The position numbers and the translations under genes are program-made. A stretch of DNA of 32,709 bases from Clostridiales bacterium mt11. Lineage in GTDB: Bacteria; Bacillota; Clostridia; Tissierellales; Tepidimicrobiaceae. Of this stretch, positions 25,648 to 32,709 are shown piece after piece (the stretch's first letter is position 1; every line of letters starts with the position of its first letter). The notes under the pieces were generated by a model that saw only the letters and a program-made list of their open reading frames with translations, searched no databases and was not told the DNA's origin. The stretch is taken from the NCBI GenBank assembly GCA_001282665.1, contig LN874947.1:244062-276770 (forward strand). The letters run 5' to 3'.

Positions 25648-26058
25648 TTAGAAGAAATCACTTTCTTCTTCACTCGACAAATCAATTTTAACTAAGCGGA
25701 GCATCGAACGACTTTGCTCAATAAGTTCTTCAAGTTCACTTTCACTGATGTTGTCTTGCCTAATTGCAAGCTCAAGGACTAAAGATAAATTAACACCCGC
25801 TATGAGCATTGTGTTAGGTTTTTCAAGATATAAACACATAGTTTGATTGACACTGCCGCCATAAAGATCTGATAATAGCAATACTTGATCATCTTGGCAT
25901 ACCGTTTGATAGAATTCGTCCAATTTATCCTGTACTCTACTATCATCAAGGTATGCATCGAAAACGGTCACATGATCACTATTACCCAATAGAATATCCA
26001 GGGAACTTTTCATTCCACTTGCTAATCGTCCATGTGATGATAAGAAGATCTTTAACAT
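25648..26058 (-). CDS. PTS mannose-family IIA component
   Basis: A 136-aa cytoplasmic phosphocarrier that takes phosphate from HPr. The active His is H9 in LKIFLSSHGRLASG, and LLLSDLYGGSVNQT is the conserved glycine-rich loop. The ATG at 26058 follows AAGGAGGG. It is the first gene of the amino-sugar operon, with a promoter 44 bases upstream. Confidence 0.92.
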   Translation of the reverse strand: MLKIFLSSHGRLASGMKSSLDILLGNSDHVTVFDAYLDDSRVQDKLDEFYQTVCQDDQVLLLSDLYGGSVNQTMCLYLEKPNTMLIAGVNLSLVLELAIRQDNISESELEELIEQSRSMLRLVKIDLSSEEESDFF

Positions 26059-26101
26059 TCAGCTACCCTCCTTAATATGTAATTGTTTTTAACCCATGTA
26101 T

Positions 26102-26129
26102 ATCATAACTCATATACTAGTAAGTTCAA
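26102..26129 (-). promoter_or_regulatory. Promoter of the amino-sugar PTS operon
   Basis: TTGAAC (26124-26129), 16 bases, TATGAT (26102-26107) on the minus strand. It lies between the regulator's hairpin and IIA. Confidence 0.6.
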
Positions 26130-26148
26130 TGCAGACTTTTTCATAACA

Positions 26149-26178
26149 ATAAGGGAAACCAATTCCAGTTTCCCTTAT
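26149..26178 (-). terminator. Hairpin after the PRD regulator gene
   Basis: A perfect 11-bp stem (ATAAGGGAAAC and its complement) with an eight-base loop, 15 bases past the regulator stop. The T-run afterwards is weak, so some readthrough into the PTS operon is possible. Confidence 0.6.
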
Positions 26179-26192
26179 GCTAGTGAAATTTA

Positions 26193-28169
26193 TTATAATT
26201 CTTTTCTAACAATATAAATAGCATTATCCATATTTTCACTTTCAGTTAACAAATAGATATTTTCTTTATCAATGACAAGTTGATGAGTTAAATGCTCAAT
26301 AAATCTCAATGCTCTAAGCGAATCATTAAAATCAACCGACATAACAATGATGTGTGAAATTTCTTCCCCATTAACAGACATTATTTCATCAAGTTGATAA
26401 ATTTCAAATATATTATCATCTACATATTTATGATTAATAAATAAGAAACAAATTTTACAGTAAATTGATTCAGAAATACATGCATTGAGTTCATTTTCAA
26501 TATTACGAATAAAATAAGGTTCTTTACCATGTTTAAAACTAATAAGCTTTATAAATGATTTCATGGATTCAAAACTAAACCCTCGGAAAACAAAGTTTTT
26601 ATTAAAATTAAATGAATCTAAAATTGGCTTCAGTTGATAACCTTGAAGAATAACATTCTGATAGAATTCCTGAAATTGTTTATCAGTTGGAATCAGTTCG
26701 AATAAGACATAGTCCCACTGATAATTGTAACTAAAATATGGATAACTTAAAACTACAATATCGTAGTCTTCATATTTTAGTGCTCTCATCTCATAGAGTT
26801 CATATAAATCAATCCTTTCAAAATACTTATTACCATACTTATTTATAATACGATTCTTAATTGAACGAGCTGCTTCGATACCATTCTTACTGCATACAAT
26901 CATACGAGCTGGTTTATAATCATATTTCACTTTATTAATAATAATATAAACTCTATTTGCAATAATTAAATGTGACTCAAAGGAAACATCTGTCTTATAT
27001 TGCTGATTGATCATCTTAATAGCACTATAAGCAAGTTTTATACTCATAGGGGAAGTTCGTATGTGGTCATTGCATAGAACTGATGCTCTCATGTAACCTT
27101 TCTCACACTTAAACCGAATTTTTAACATAACTGGAATTAGTCCAGTTAGAAAAACTCTTTTATCCGTTTCACTAGTAAAAAGCTGAATTGAGTAGTCATT
27201 ACTTATCTTTTTTGATATATTCTCTGCTACTATCAAAGATTGTTGGTATACTTCCTGATAATCACTTTTCATATCCGAAGTACTATCAATATCTACCCAT
27301 ATCAAAAGAAGAATTTCTAAAGCTAGAATTTCATTCTCATTCACATCATAACCACCATACTTTTTCAAAGAATCAATGATATCACAAGCAATTCCATACT
27401 GTCTAAAGGTTTTGAGAAATGTTTTATCTTCAATATTGAATTTTACATAGTATTTAGCTTTATACCGATTTCTTAAGAGAATAAGATATCGTGCTATTCG
27501 CTGTGTAAACTCGTCCATGATTTGGCAATCAGATTCTCTTAATATCTTTAAAAAAATGTGGCGAATTTCATTACGCTCATCATCATCGCATTCAAAACAT
27601 TTCATAAATTCAGCATTATGAAACAATGGCACTGCTTTATGATAGTGGATTTCAAAAAGCATTAACATACATAAACGCCTGTCAAATTCAGAACCTTTTA
27701 CACAGTTTCCAAGACCTGGTTTAGTTTCTAAGGATAAATTATAAGAACCAAGTATTTTACGAATTTCTTTAACCTCATTCTTGATGGAGCTTCGTGATAA
27801 ATATAGTTCATCTACAATATCATTAAACTTCACATACCCTTCTTGAGCAATAATTCTTCTTAAAATATCATTGCTGCGCTTCTGGAGAGACTGATCACTT
27901 AAATCATCATAAGAGAAGTATATTTGTAGCTGTTCAACTGCAGCATCAAATATAGCTTTATCAGTTACTTCAACCCAATACCCATAACCTCTTTTAGACT
28001 TGATAACTGCACCGTTATCTAAAGCAAAGTCTCGAACCATGCCCATGTCACTTTTAATAGTACGCTGTGTTACCCCAATCCTTTTAGAAATATCTAAAGA
28101 ACTTAGTGTATCATCTGCGGTTGCTATTAAATAAAAAATATTTAAAATACGTTTTTTCCCAACAGTCAT
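26193..28169 (-). CDS. BglG/MtlR-type PTS regulator with PRD domains
   Basis: A 658-aa transcriptional regulator. An HTH (SSLDISKRIGVTQRTIKSDM, about 22-41) is followed by a second, Mga-like HTH (VKFNDIVDELYLSRSSIKNEV, about 113-133), then helical PRD-like regions and a IIB-like domain beginning RMIVCSKNGIEAARSI. This is the DNA-binding MtlR/LicR type, not the RNA-binding antiterminator type or the AAA+ LevR type. At the places where PRDs usually carry a phosphorylatable His, I mostly see other residues. The ATG at 28169 follows GGAGGG. It is the likely regulator of the PTS operon downstream. Confidence 0.87.
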   Translation of the reverse strand: MTVGKKRILNIFYLIATADDTLSSLDISKRIGVTQRTIKSDMGMVRDFALDNGAVIKSKRGYGYWVEVTDKAIFDAAVEQLQIYFSYDDLSDQSLQKRSNDILRRIIAQEGYVKFNDIVDELYLSRSSIKNEVKEIRKILGSYNLSLETKPGLGNCVKGSEFDRRLCMLMLFEIHYHKAVPLFHNAEFMKCFECDDDERNEIRHIFLKILRESDCQIMDEFTQRIARYLILLRNRYKAKYYVKFNIEDKTFLKTFRQYGIACDIIDSLKKYGGYDVNENEILALEILLLIWVDIDSTSDMKSDYQEVYQQSLIVAENISKKISNDYSIQLFTSETDKRVFLTGLIPVMLKIRFKCEKGYMRASVLCNDHIRTSPMSIKLAYSAIKMINQQYKTDVSFESHLIIANRVYIIINKVKYDYKPARMIVCSKNGIEAARSIKNRIINKYGNKYFERIDLYELYEMRALKYEDYDIVVLSYPYFSYNYQWDYVLFELIPTDKQFQEFYQNVILQGYQLKPILDSFNFNKNFVFRGFSFESMKSFIKLISFKHGKEPYFIRNIENELNACISESIYCKICFLFINHKYVDDNIFEIYQLDEIMSVNGEEISHIIVMSVDFNDSLRALRFIEHLTHQLVIDKENIYLLTESENMDNAIYIVRKEL

Positions 28170-28479
28170 ATTTGATTAACCCTCCTACCTTGGAAAAATC
28201 CTTAAAATAGTAAAACAATCTAGATATTTGAGACTTGCTTTTTGTATAAATAATACCATAAATATCAAGTTACTATACAATTTAACCTAAATCACTCATA
28301 TATTTTATTTACTGGTTCTTTAACTAGCATAGATATTATAATATTGCTGATATTGCATTTCACTTAAAAAGTGAAGTTTAACTATAGATAAGATGGCTCA
28401 GTCTCGTTAAAATATAGTCCCAACAAGCCACCAAACAAAGTGGAGCTTTCAACGTCTAGTTTAGTTGATACACGATTAG
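28170..28479. other. AT-rich intergenic region upstream of the PRD regulator
   Basis: About 310 bases with no convincing gene. It contains a small hairpin, TTCACTT-AAA-AAGTGAA (28359-28375). The part from about 28410 onward may belong to the damaged insertion sequence that follows, but I could not define its end. Confidence 0.4.
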
Positions 28480-28659
28480 AATGCAAATAATAAATTAAAA
28501 ATTAGTTTCGATGGTAGTAATTTATCCTCCAATACAGGATTATTCCTATTAAAAAAATTTATCAATAAAATTGATTTTAATGAAGTCATAAAAAATATTT
28601 TTAAAACCGATGAGTCAGTCAGTTACCATATTCATAAGAATACAGGCATTACCTACTAA
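28480..28659 (+). pseudogene. Transposase remnant (IS1380-like N-terminus)
   Basis: A 59-codon open stretch between TAG (28477-28479) and TAA (28657-28659), without any start codon. It translates as NKLKISFDGSNLSSNTGLFL and then LKKFINKIDFNEVI, which looks like the N-terminus of IS1380-type transposases. The rest of the gene is missing. A strong terminator follows 20 bases later, as if the middle of the element had been deleted. The family is from resemblance only. Confidence 0.5.
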
Positions 28660-28680
28660 ATATACCACTGGTTAAAATAA

Positions 28681-28718
28681 AAATCACGCCAACCGTAATT
28701 TAACGATTGGTGTGATTT
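28681..28718. terminator. Strong bidirectional terminator
   Basis: A 15-bp stem (AAATCACGCCAACCG pairing with CGATTGGTGTGATTT, two G-U pairs) with an eight-base loop. TTTTTTC style tails are present on the plus side and ATTTTTATTTT on the minus side. It ends the methyltransferase gene on the minus strand and probably the old insertion sequence on the plus strand. Confidence 0.8.
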
Positions 28719-28779
28719 TTTCTTTTTCCATTGTCTACCTGACAAAGGCATATTTATGATTGTAGTATTAGAATTTTCT

Positions 28780-29523
28780 TTATATATAAGCTTCAAATGT
28801 AGCAATTTCACCATCACCAGAAGTGCCATAATCCCATATATAATTTATATTTTTATATCCAACACTTTCTAGTATTAATTTAAATTCTTCAACTCCATAC
28901 CAATTTAAATTAAACTCCGAAACTTCTGTTTTTATCAATTGATTATCTTCCCATTTTTCATATCTATTGATATAACAAGTTCTTTGCTCTTTCCAATCCA
29001 TCTTCAGCGATTCAATAGTATATATTATCCCTACTCTATCGGATAATTTACAAATATTTGTATGTCTTTCTCCCTCTTTAAAATTAATTGGCATTCCTAT
29101 GTCCACTATAATCTTACCATTCTCGGATAGATGTCTTTTAAATGATTTTAATGTATTAATTACAGCTTCTCTATTAGGTAATAAACAAAAGCTTCCTGTT
29201 GGCATTATAATCGCATCATAGCGTTTATCTATATTTAGATTCTGCAAATCTTGTAAATACAAATCTGCACTTATGTTTGCTTTATCACAGTTATACCTAC
29301 ATATATCAAGCATATCCTGGGATAAATCTACTCCATCAACTTTTAAGCCTTTTTGTATATATGGAATAAGCAGTCTTCCTGTACCTACACCAGCTTCTAA
29401 TATGTGCCCATCAATATCTTTTAATAAATTCCAATAATATTCCAAGTCTCCGCCTAATGAAGTCCCTACCGGCTTGGTAAACTCATATAGTTCAGAACTT
29501 ATTTGTCCATATTCTGAAAACAT
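28780..29523 (-). CDS. Class I SAM-dependent methyltransferase
   Basis: A 247-aa Rossmann-fold methyltransferase. Motif I is ILEAGVGTGRLLIP (about 41-54), the acidic residue after strand 2 is in VDGVDLSQDMLDI, and motif IV is YDAIIMPTGSFCLL. The C-terminal part is a small beta layer (WYGVEEFKLILESVGY). The substrate is not predictable. The ATG at 29523 follows GGGGAGGG. It is separate from the acetyltransferase gene upstream. Confidence 0.88.
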   Translation of the reverse strand: MFSEYGQISSELYEFTKPVGTSLGGDLEYYWNLLKDIDGHILEAGVGTGRLLIPYIQKGLKVDGVDLSQDMLDICRYNCDKANISADLYLQDLQNLNIDKRYDAIIMPTGSFCLLPNREAVINTLKSFKRHLSENGKIIVDIGMPINFKEGERHTNICKLSDRVGIIYTIESLKMDWKEQRTCYINRYEKWEDNQLIKTEVSEFNLNWYGVEEFKLILESVGYKNINYIWDYGTSGDGEIATFEAYI

Positions 29524-29677
29524 AAATATCCCTCCCCTTTTTTCATATCGATTATAAGTGATACCAGATGTACTAAATTCAAAGCTTCACCAAATTATAC
29601 CATATAAAAAATACACTGTAACTATTTATATTAAAAAACAGAAGGTTCTACTCCCCCTCTAGTCATACTTCCTTAAC

Positions 29678-30115
29678 CTATTCATTATAGTATTTCATTA
29701 GATAATACAACCCTTCGCTACACATATCTTCTTTTTCAACTTTCCAATTGTGCGATACATAATAATTAAAAGCCTTAGTATTTGACTTTACACATTTTAA
29801 AGCTAAGGGCAATCCTACTCTTTCAATAGCTTCATTGACTAAAGCCGTACCAACTCCTCTACCCTGAAAACCTTCCAGTACAAATAAATTATGAATAAAT
29901 TTTTCTGGCACCCAAATGGATATAAAACCAACAATTTCATTTTCTATCAGTGCAATCAATATTAATTCATCTTTAGTACTCTCATCAAAATCTGATAGCT
30001 TTAATGTTTCAGGCTTTATCCAATGAAAAGTATTTTTACGAACAGTAAAGAAAATTTCTCTCAGTTCTTCATAATTTGATTGCGTTGCTTCCAAGACTAA
30101 AATATTACTTTTCAG
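29678..30115 (-). CDS. GNAT acetyltransferase, apparent CTG start
   Basis: A 145-aa GNAT N-acetyltransferase with the acetyl-CoA loop FQGRGVGTALV and the C-terminal TKAFNYYVSHNWKV strand-helix. The domain normally begins a few residues before ILVLEATQSNYEEL. The ribosome site GGGAGGT (30123-30129) has no in-frame ATG, GTG or TTG behind it; the codon at the right distance (seven bases) is CTG at 30115, giving MKSNILVLEA. The frame stays open to a TTG at 30259, but that start has no ribosome site and adds 48 residues unlike the family. Either CTG is used, or the start codon has been damaged. Confidence 0.75.
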   Translation of the reverse strand: MKSNILVLEATQSNYEELREIFFTVRKNTFHWIKPETLKLSDFDESTKDELILIALIENEIVGFISIWVPEKFIHNLFVLEGFQGRGVGTALVNEAIERVGLPLALKCVKSNTKAFNYYVSHNWKVEKEDMCSEGLYYLMKYYNE

Positions 30116-30444
30116 ATAGCATACCTCCCAAGTATTATTATTAATATGTAAGCTTAAATAAAAATTGAGTATCTCAAGCCCCTTATAGTACAATGTTTCT
30201 AATAAAAACAAATTAATTACTAGAATTGTATCAATTGGATGTTTAAAATGCAATAGCAAATATTTATTTTACTATATTGCATTTTTATAGATTCATTGAT
30301 AATGGAAGAAATAATGTTTGGCAAAGATACAAAAGAAGGTTCAAAAAAAGATGCAAATTAATGACTCTTATTATTTTTTCCTATTACTGTCCCCAAAGTG
30401 TCCCCATTTCAACATCATGTAAACTATTTTTAAAATATAAAAAG

Positions 30445-30470
30445 CCCTCACAATATCGAAATTGTAAGGG
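30445..30470 (-). terminator. Terminator after tRNA-Lys
   Basis: On the minus strand CCCTTACAAT pairs with ATTGTGAGGG around six bases and is followed by CTTTTTATATTT. It begins eight bases past the tRNA 3' end. Confidence 0.8.
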
Positions 30471-30478
30471 TTACGTTA

Positions 30479-30554
30479 TGGTGCACCTTCAGGGACTCGA
30501 ACCCTGGGCCCACTGATTAAGAGTCAGTTGCTCTACCATCTGAGCTAAAGGTGC
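30479..30554 (-). tRNA. tRNA-Lys (anticodon CUU)
   Basis: A complete 76-base cloverleaf with encoded CCA. The acceptor stem is GCACCTT/AAGGTGC with discriminator A. The D arm contains AGCTCAGATGGTAGAGCA, the anticodon stem ACTGA/TCAGT encloses loop CTCTTAA with anticodon CTT, and the T arm is CAGGGTTCGAGTCCCTG. The CTT anticodon reads AAG. It has its own promoter and terminator. Confidence 0.97.
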
Positions 30555-30574
30555 ATGCCCAATCAACATTACCT

Positions 30575-30603
30575 ATTATACTACTATTGATTGGGTTTGT
30601 CTA
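30575..30603 (-). promoter_or_regulatory. Promoter of tRNA-Lys
   Basis: TAGACA (30598-30603), 17 bases, TATAAT (30575-30580), about 21 bases before the mature tRNA 5' end. It overlaps an inverted repeat, CCCAATCAA..TTGATTGGG (30558-30595), with a 20-base loop. Confidence 0.75.
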
Positions 30604-30621
30604 CACCTTTTTTAAAAATTA

Positions 30622-31149
30622 TTATTTATATTCTTCCCTCAGCAGTCCCATGACTATTTCATCGTGATATTCTCCGTATCTAAATATCCTTTGTCGCAAT
30701 CTTCCCTCTTCTTTAAAGCCACATTTTAAGTAAGATTTATAGGCTCTTTCGTTAAAACTAAATAATGAAAGCTGTATTCTATTGATATTAGTATGATTAA
30801 ATATAAAATCTATAAGGACTTTCATAGCATCTGTACCATAACCCTTACCTCTAAACTGTGCATTTCCAATAAATATGCCTACTTCTACTGTCCCATTTTT
30901 CCAATCATATTTGTTAATCCCACAACCTCCAATATAGATACTATCCTCTAATGTTTCTATAGCAAAACTATAAGAGTTATTGCTTTCTCTTTGTCTGTCA
31001 TACCATTGTTGTTCTTTTTCTAAAGTCATAGGATAAGGAATGTCTGTCCCTAGATTTAAAATAACATCTAAATCATTCATATAATTATATGCTAACTCTA
31101 CATCCGACTGTCTATACTCCCTTAATCTTACTAATTCCCCTTTATACAA
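30622..31149 (-). CDS. GNAT acetyltransferase, RimJ/RimL-like
   Basis: A 175-aa GNAT protein of the RimL/SpeG-like group (GELVRLREYRQSDVELAYNY at the start, then NLGTDIPYPMTLEKEQQWY). The acetyl-CoA loop is AQFRGKGYGTDAM, followed by NINRIQLSLFSFNERAYKSY and GFKEEGRLRQ, a pattern of enzymes acting on ribosomal protein N-termini, antibiotics or polyamines. The substrate is not decided. The TTG start at 31149 is well placed behind AAAGGAGG. No close operon partner. Confidence 0.88.
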   Translation of the reverse strand: MYKGELVRLREYRQSDVELAYNYMNDLDVILNLGTDIPYPMTLEKEQQWYDRQRESNNSYSFAIETLEDSIYIGGCGINKYDWKNGTVEVGIFIGNAQFRGKGYGTDAMKVLIDFIFNHTNINRIQLSLFSFNERAYKSYLKCGFKEEGRLRQRIFRYGEYHDEIVMGLLREEYK

Positions 31150-31224
31150 GATTTTCGCCTCCTTTATAATATTATTCTAATAATATTTAGATTTGGATAG
31201 AATGTCAACTATAGTTTTCTAATA

Positions 31225-31257
31225 ATAAAATCCAAGCAACTATTGCTTGGATTTTAT
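31225..31257 (-). terminator. Terminator of the DegV gene
   Basis: A perfect 15-bp stem (ATAAAATCCAAGCAA and its complement) with loop CTA, starting four bases past the DegV stop on the minus strand. Confidence 0.75.
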
Positions 31258-31260
31258 ATA

Positions 31261-32133
31261 TTAATCTTCATATTTTTCATTTAAAAAGAATACCGATAAA
31301 GTCCCTGGACCTGAATGAGCTCCTATTGCACAGCCTATAATATTAATAACGAAATCAGTACAACCATACCTTTCTTCAATCAATTCCTTTAACTTCATTG
31401 CACCTTCTATATCATCACCATGATTTATTCCTATAGTTTGATTCTTTAAATCCGCATTACCGCCTCGTTCTTCCATAATCTCAAGCATTCGTTTCAATAC
31501 CTTGCTTCGACCTCTTACCTTTTCTATAGGTCGTAGGGTTCCATTTTCGGGTATATCTAAAATAGGTTTTATATTTAAAAGCCCTCCTACAAAAGCTTGA
31601 GTTCGAGTAACCCTGCCTCCTCTAAATAAACACTCGATATCATCTACTGTAAATATATGCTCTATATGTTTTATATAGAAATCAAGCATCTTCAATATTT
31701 CTTCTTTACTTCTACCTTCTTTAGCCATCTTACCAGCTTTATGAACCAATAATCCAAACCCTACTGAAGCAGATCTAGAATCGACTATATCTATGTCCAT
31801 ATCAGGATATTTATCCTTCAATGAGTCCCTTATTATAACTGAAGTCTGATAAGTCCCAGAAAGCCCTGATGAAAAAGCTATGTAAATAGCGGATTCGCCT
31901 TTTTTAGCTATCTCTTCAAATTCGTCTTCAAACATTTTAGGTGATATCTGAGCAGTTTTATAAACTTCCCCTTTTCTCATATCATCATACATTTTTTTTG
32001 GATCAATAGTAACCTTATCTAAGTATTCCTCATCATCTTTTATTACTACAATTGGTAGTAAATCTATATTATATTCTTCAAGTATGTCTTCTGGTAGGTC
32101 ACAAGCACTATCACTTATTATTTTTACTGACAC
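31261..32133 (-). CDS. DegV family fatty-acid-binding protein
   Basis: A 290-aa EDD-fold protein. The family start VKIISDSACDLPEDILEEY, the lipid-contacting FSSGLSGTYQ (Ser of TAQISP and SSG) and the glycine-rich C-terminus GCAIGAHSGPGTLSVFFL are all present. Characterised relatives (FakB) hold a fatty acid for phosphorylation by FakA; whether this copy does so is unknown because no fakA lies nearby. The ATG at 32133 follows AGGAGG. It is a single-gene unit with its own terminator. Confidence 0.92.
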   Translation of the reverse strand: MSVKIISDSACDLPEDILEEYNIDLLPIVVIKDDEEYLDKVTIDPKKMYDDMRKGEVYKTAQISPKMFEDEFEEIAKKGESAIYIAFSSGLSGTYQTSVIIRDSLKDKYPDMDIDIVDSRSASVGFGLLVHKAGKMAKEGRSKEEILKMLDFYIKHIEHIFTVDDIECLFRGGRVTRTQAFVGGLLNIKPILDIPENGTLRPIEKVRGRSKVLKRMLEIMEERGGNADLKNQTIGINHGDDIEGAMKLKELIEERYGCTDFVINIIGCAIGAHSGPGTLSVFFLNEKYED

Positions 32134-32274
32134 AAAATCTCCTCCTTTACCCTACTATTTATATATAATATATCATTACTTATAAATAATTGAAACTATA
32201 AAATTAAAATGCAGGTATATATTATTAATATTATAAATACATTATAGTACCATGATTAATGAGGGGTGGTATTG

Positions 32275-32370
32275 TTGAAATTTTTCTTTGTACGTAAAAA
32301 AACACTTTTTTGGATCTTAGGAATCTTAGTAGCAATAATTGCATTACTCATTATTTATTCTATAGTTTAA
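32275..32370 (+). CDS. Small membrane peptide (31 aa)
   Basis: A TTG start behind GAGGGGTGG (a second in-frame TTG lies directly before it) and a TAA stop at 32368. The peptide reads MKFFFVRKKTLFWILGIL and then VAIIALLIIYSIV: a short basic head and one transmembrane helix, N-terminus in. It resembles the isolated membrane anchor of spore cell-wall enzymes such as PdaB-like deacetylases, without the enzyme. Whether it is a functional small protein or a truncated leftover is open. Confidence 0.5.
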   Translation: MKFFFVRKKTLFWILGILVAIIALLIIYSIV

Positions 32371-32428
32371 ATAGTTGTTATAAGTGGGTATATATGAATC
32401 AGATGATACAATATAGGAGGCGATTAAT

Positions 32429-32709
32429 ATTTTAACACAAACTAATAATGTATTTGCAATTGGAATGTTAGCCAGTATTGGAGCAGGACTTATGACAGCA
32501 GTAGGAGCTTTACCCATTTTTCTAACAAAAAATATATCTGATAAAATGTTGGATGCACTTTTAGGGTTTGCCGCTGGAGTTATGCTTGCAGCAACTTCTT
32601 TTTCACTTATAATACCTAGTATCGAATATGGCGGTGGTGGTCTAAAAGGTGCATTGATTACTAGCTTTGGAATACTAGTAGGAGGAATATTCTTAGATCT
32701 TGCAGATAA
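32429..32709 (+). CDS. ZIP family metal transporter, partial, apparent ATT start
   Basis: The N-terminal 93 residues of a ZIP-type divalent metal transporter, running off the window. Readable spans include FAIGMLASIGAGLMTAVGAL, LLGFAAGVMLAATSFSLIIP (the span with the family's conserved small and polar residues) and ALITSFGILVGGIFL. The ribosome site AGGAGG is followed after eight bases by ATT TTA ACA CAA, with no ATG, GTG or TTG in frame nearby, so the start is probably ATT (32429). Zn2+ or Fe2+ uptake is the usual role; some relatives export. Confidence 0.8.
   Translation, partial: MLTQTNNVFAIGMLASIGAGLMTAVGALPIFLTKNISDKMLDALLGFAAGVMLAATSFSLIIPSIEYGGGGLKGALITSFGILVGGIFLDLAD

Noticed and set aside
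30277..30516. Plus-strand open frame of 79 codons
   Set aside because: It runs through the tRNA terminator into the antisense of tRNA-Lys, has no ribosome site and has an unlikely composition.

Overview
The window looks like chromosome from a low-GC, Gram-positive, anaerobic, spore-forming, Stickland-fermenting clostridium. A Tissierellales- or Clostridiales-type host is my inference, because I could not run a search. The reasons are strongly AT-rich codon use, GGAGG-type ribosome binding sites, a D-proline reductase (prd) operon with in-frame UGA selenocysteine codons, a sigma-54 activator, a GerMN sporulation-type lipoprotein and small spore-like peptides. Most genes lie on the minus strand.

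Layout. 1-3.4 kb: a partial gene, a Zn/Cd/Pb P-type ATPase with a textbook SmtB/ArsR-type operator at its promoter, and a nitroreductase-like protein. 3.44-5.15 kb: one intact insertion sequence (IS1182-like DDE transposase) with imperfect terminal repeats and a candidate 9-bp target duplication. 5.2-8.2 kb: a PAP2 phosphatase, then a GntR(YtrA)-ABC ATPase-permease operon with a perfect operator just downstream of its promoter. 8.3-10.2 kb: a compact UvrD/Rep-type helicase on the plus strand.

10.3-17.4 kb: the D-proline reductase locus. PrdR (CBS-CBS-PAS-AAA+-Fis) is followed by a compact operon prdC-prdA-(87-aa gene)-prdB-prdF. Both PrdB (GGUGTC) and PrdC (CETU) must be read through a UGA codon, and each UGA is followed by a plausible SECIS hairpin. 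A GG-N10-GC sigma-54 promoter and GACTAAT-type palindromes lie between prdR and prdC. PrdF racemises L-proline, PrdA/PrdB reduce D-proline to 5-aminovalerate, and PrdC feeds electrons.

17.4-20.2 kb: a tiny Asn/Lys-rich repeat peptide, a GerMN lipoprotein, a HAD-IB phosphatase and a 40-aa hydrophobic Gly/Cys peptide. 20.2-28.2 kb: an amino-sugar module made of a PRD regulator, mannose-family PTS IIA, IIB, IIC and IID, an unusual membrane M28-peptidase-like protein, a ChbG-type deacetylase and NagA. It is bordered by a transposase remnant at about 28.5 kb. 28.7-32.7 kb: a methyltransferase, two GNAT acetyltransferases, tRNA-Lys(CUU), a DegV protein, a 31-aa membrane peptide and the start of a ZIP metal transporter whose apparent start codon is AUU.

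The most interesting points are the two-selenoprotein prd operon with its sigma-54 and palindrome control region, the degenerate M28-like membrane protein inside the amino-sugar PTS operon, several clear operators, and two genes whose best start codons are non-standard (CUG and AUU).
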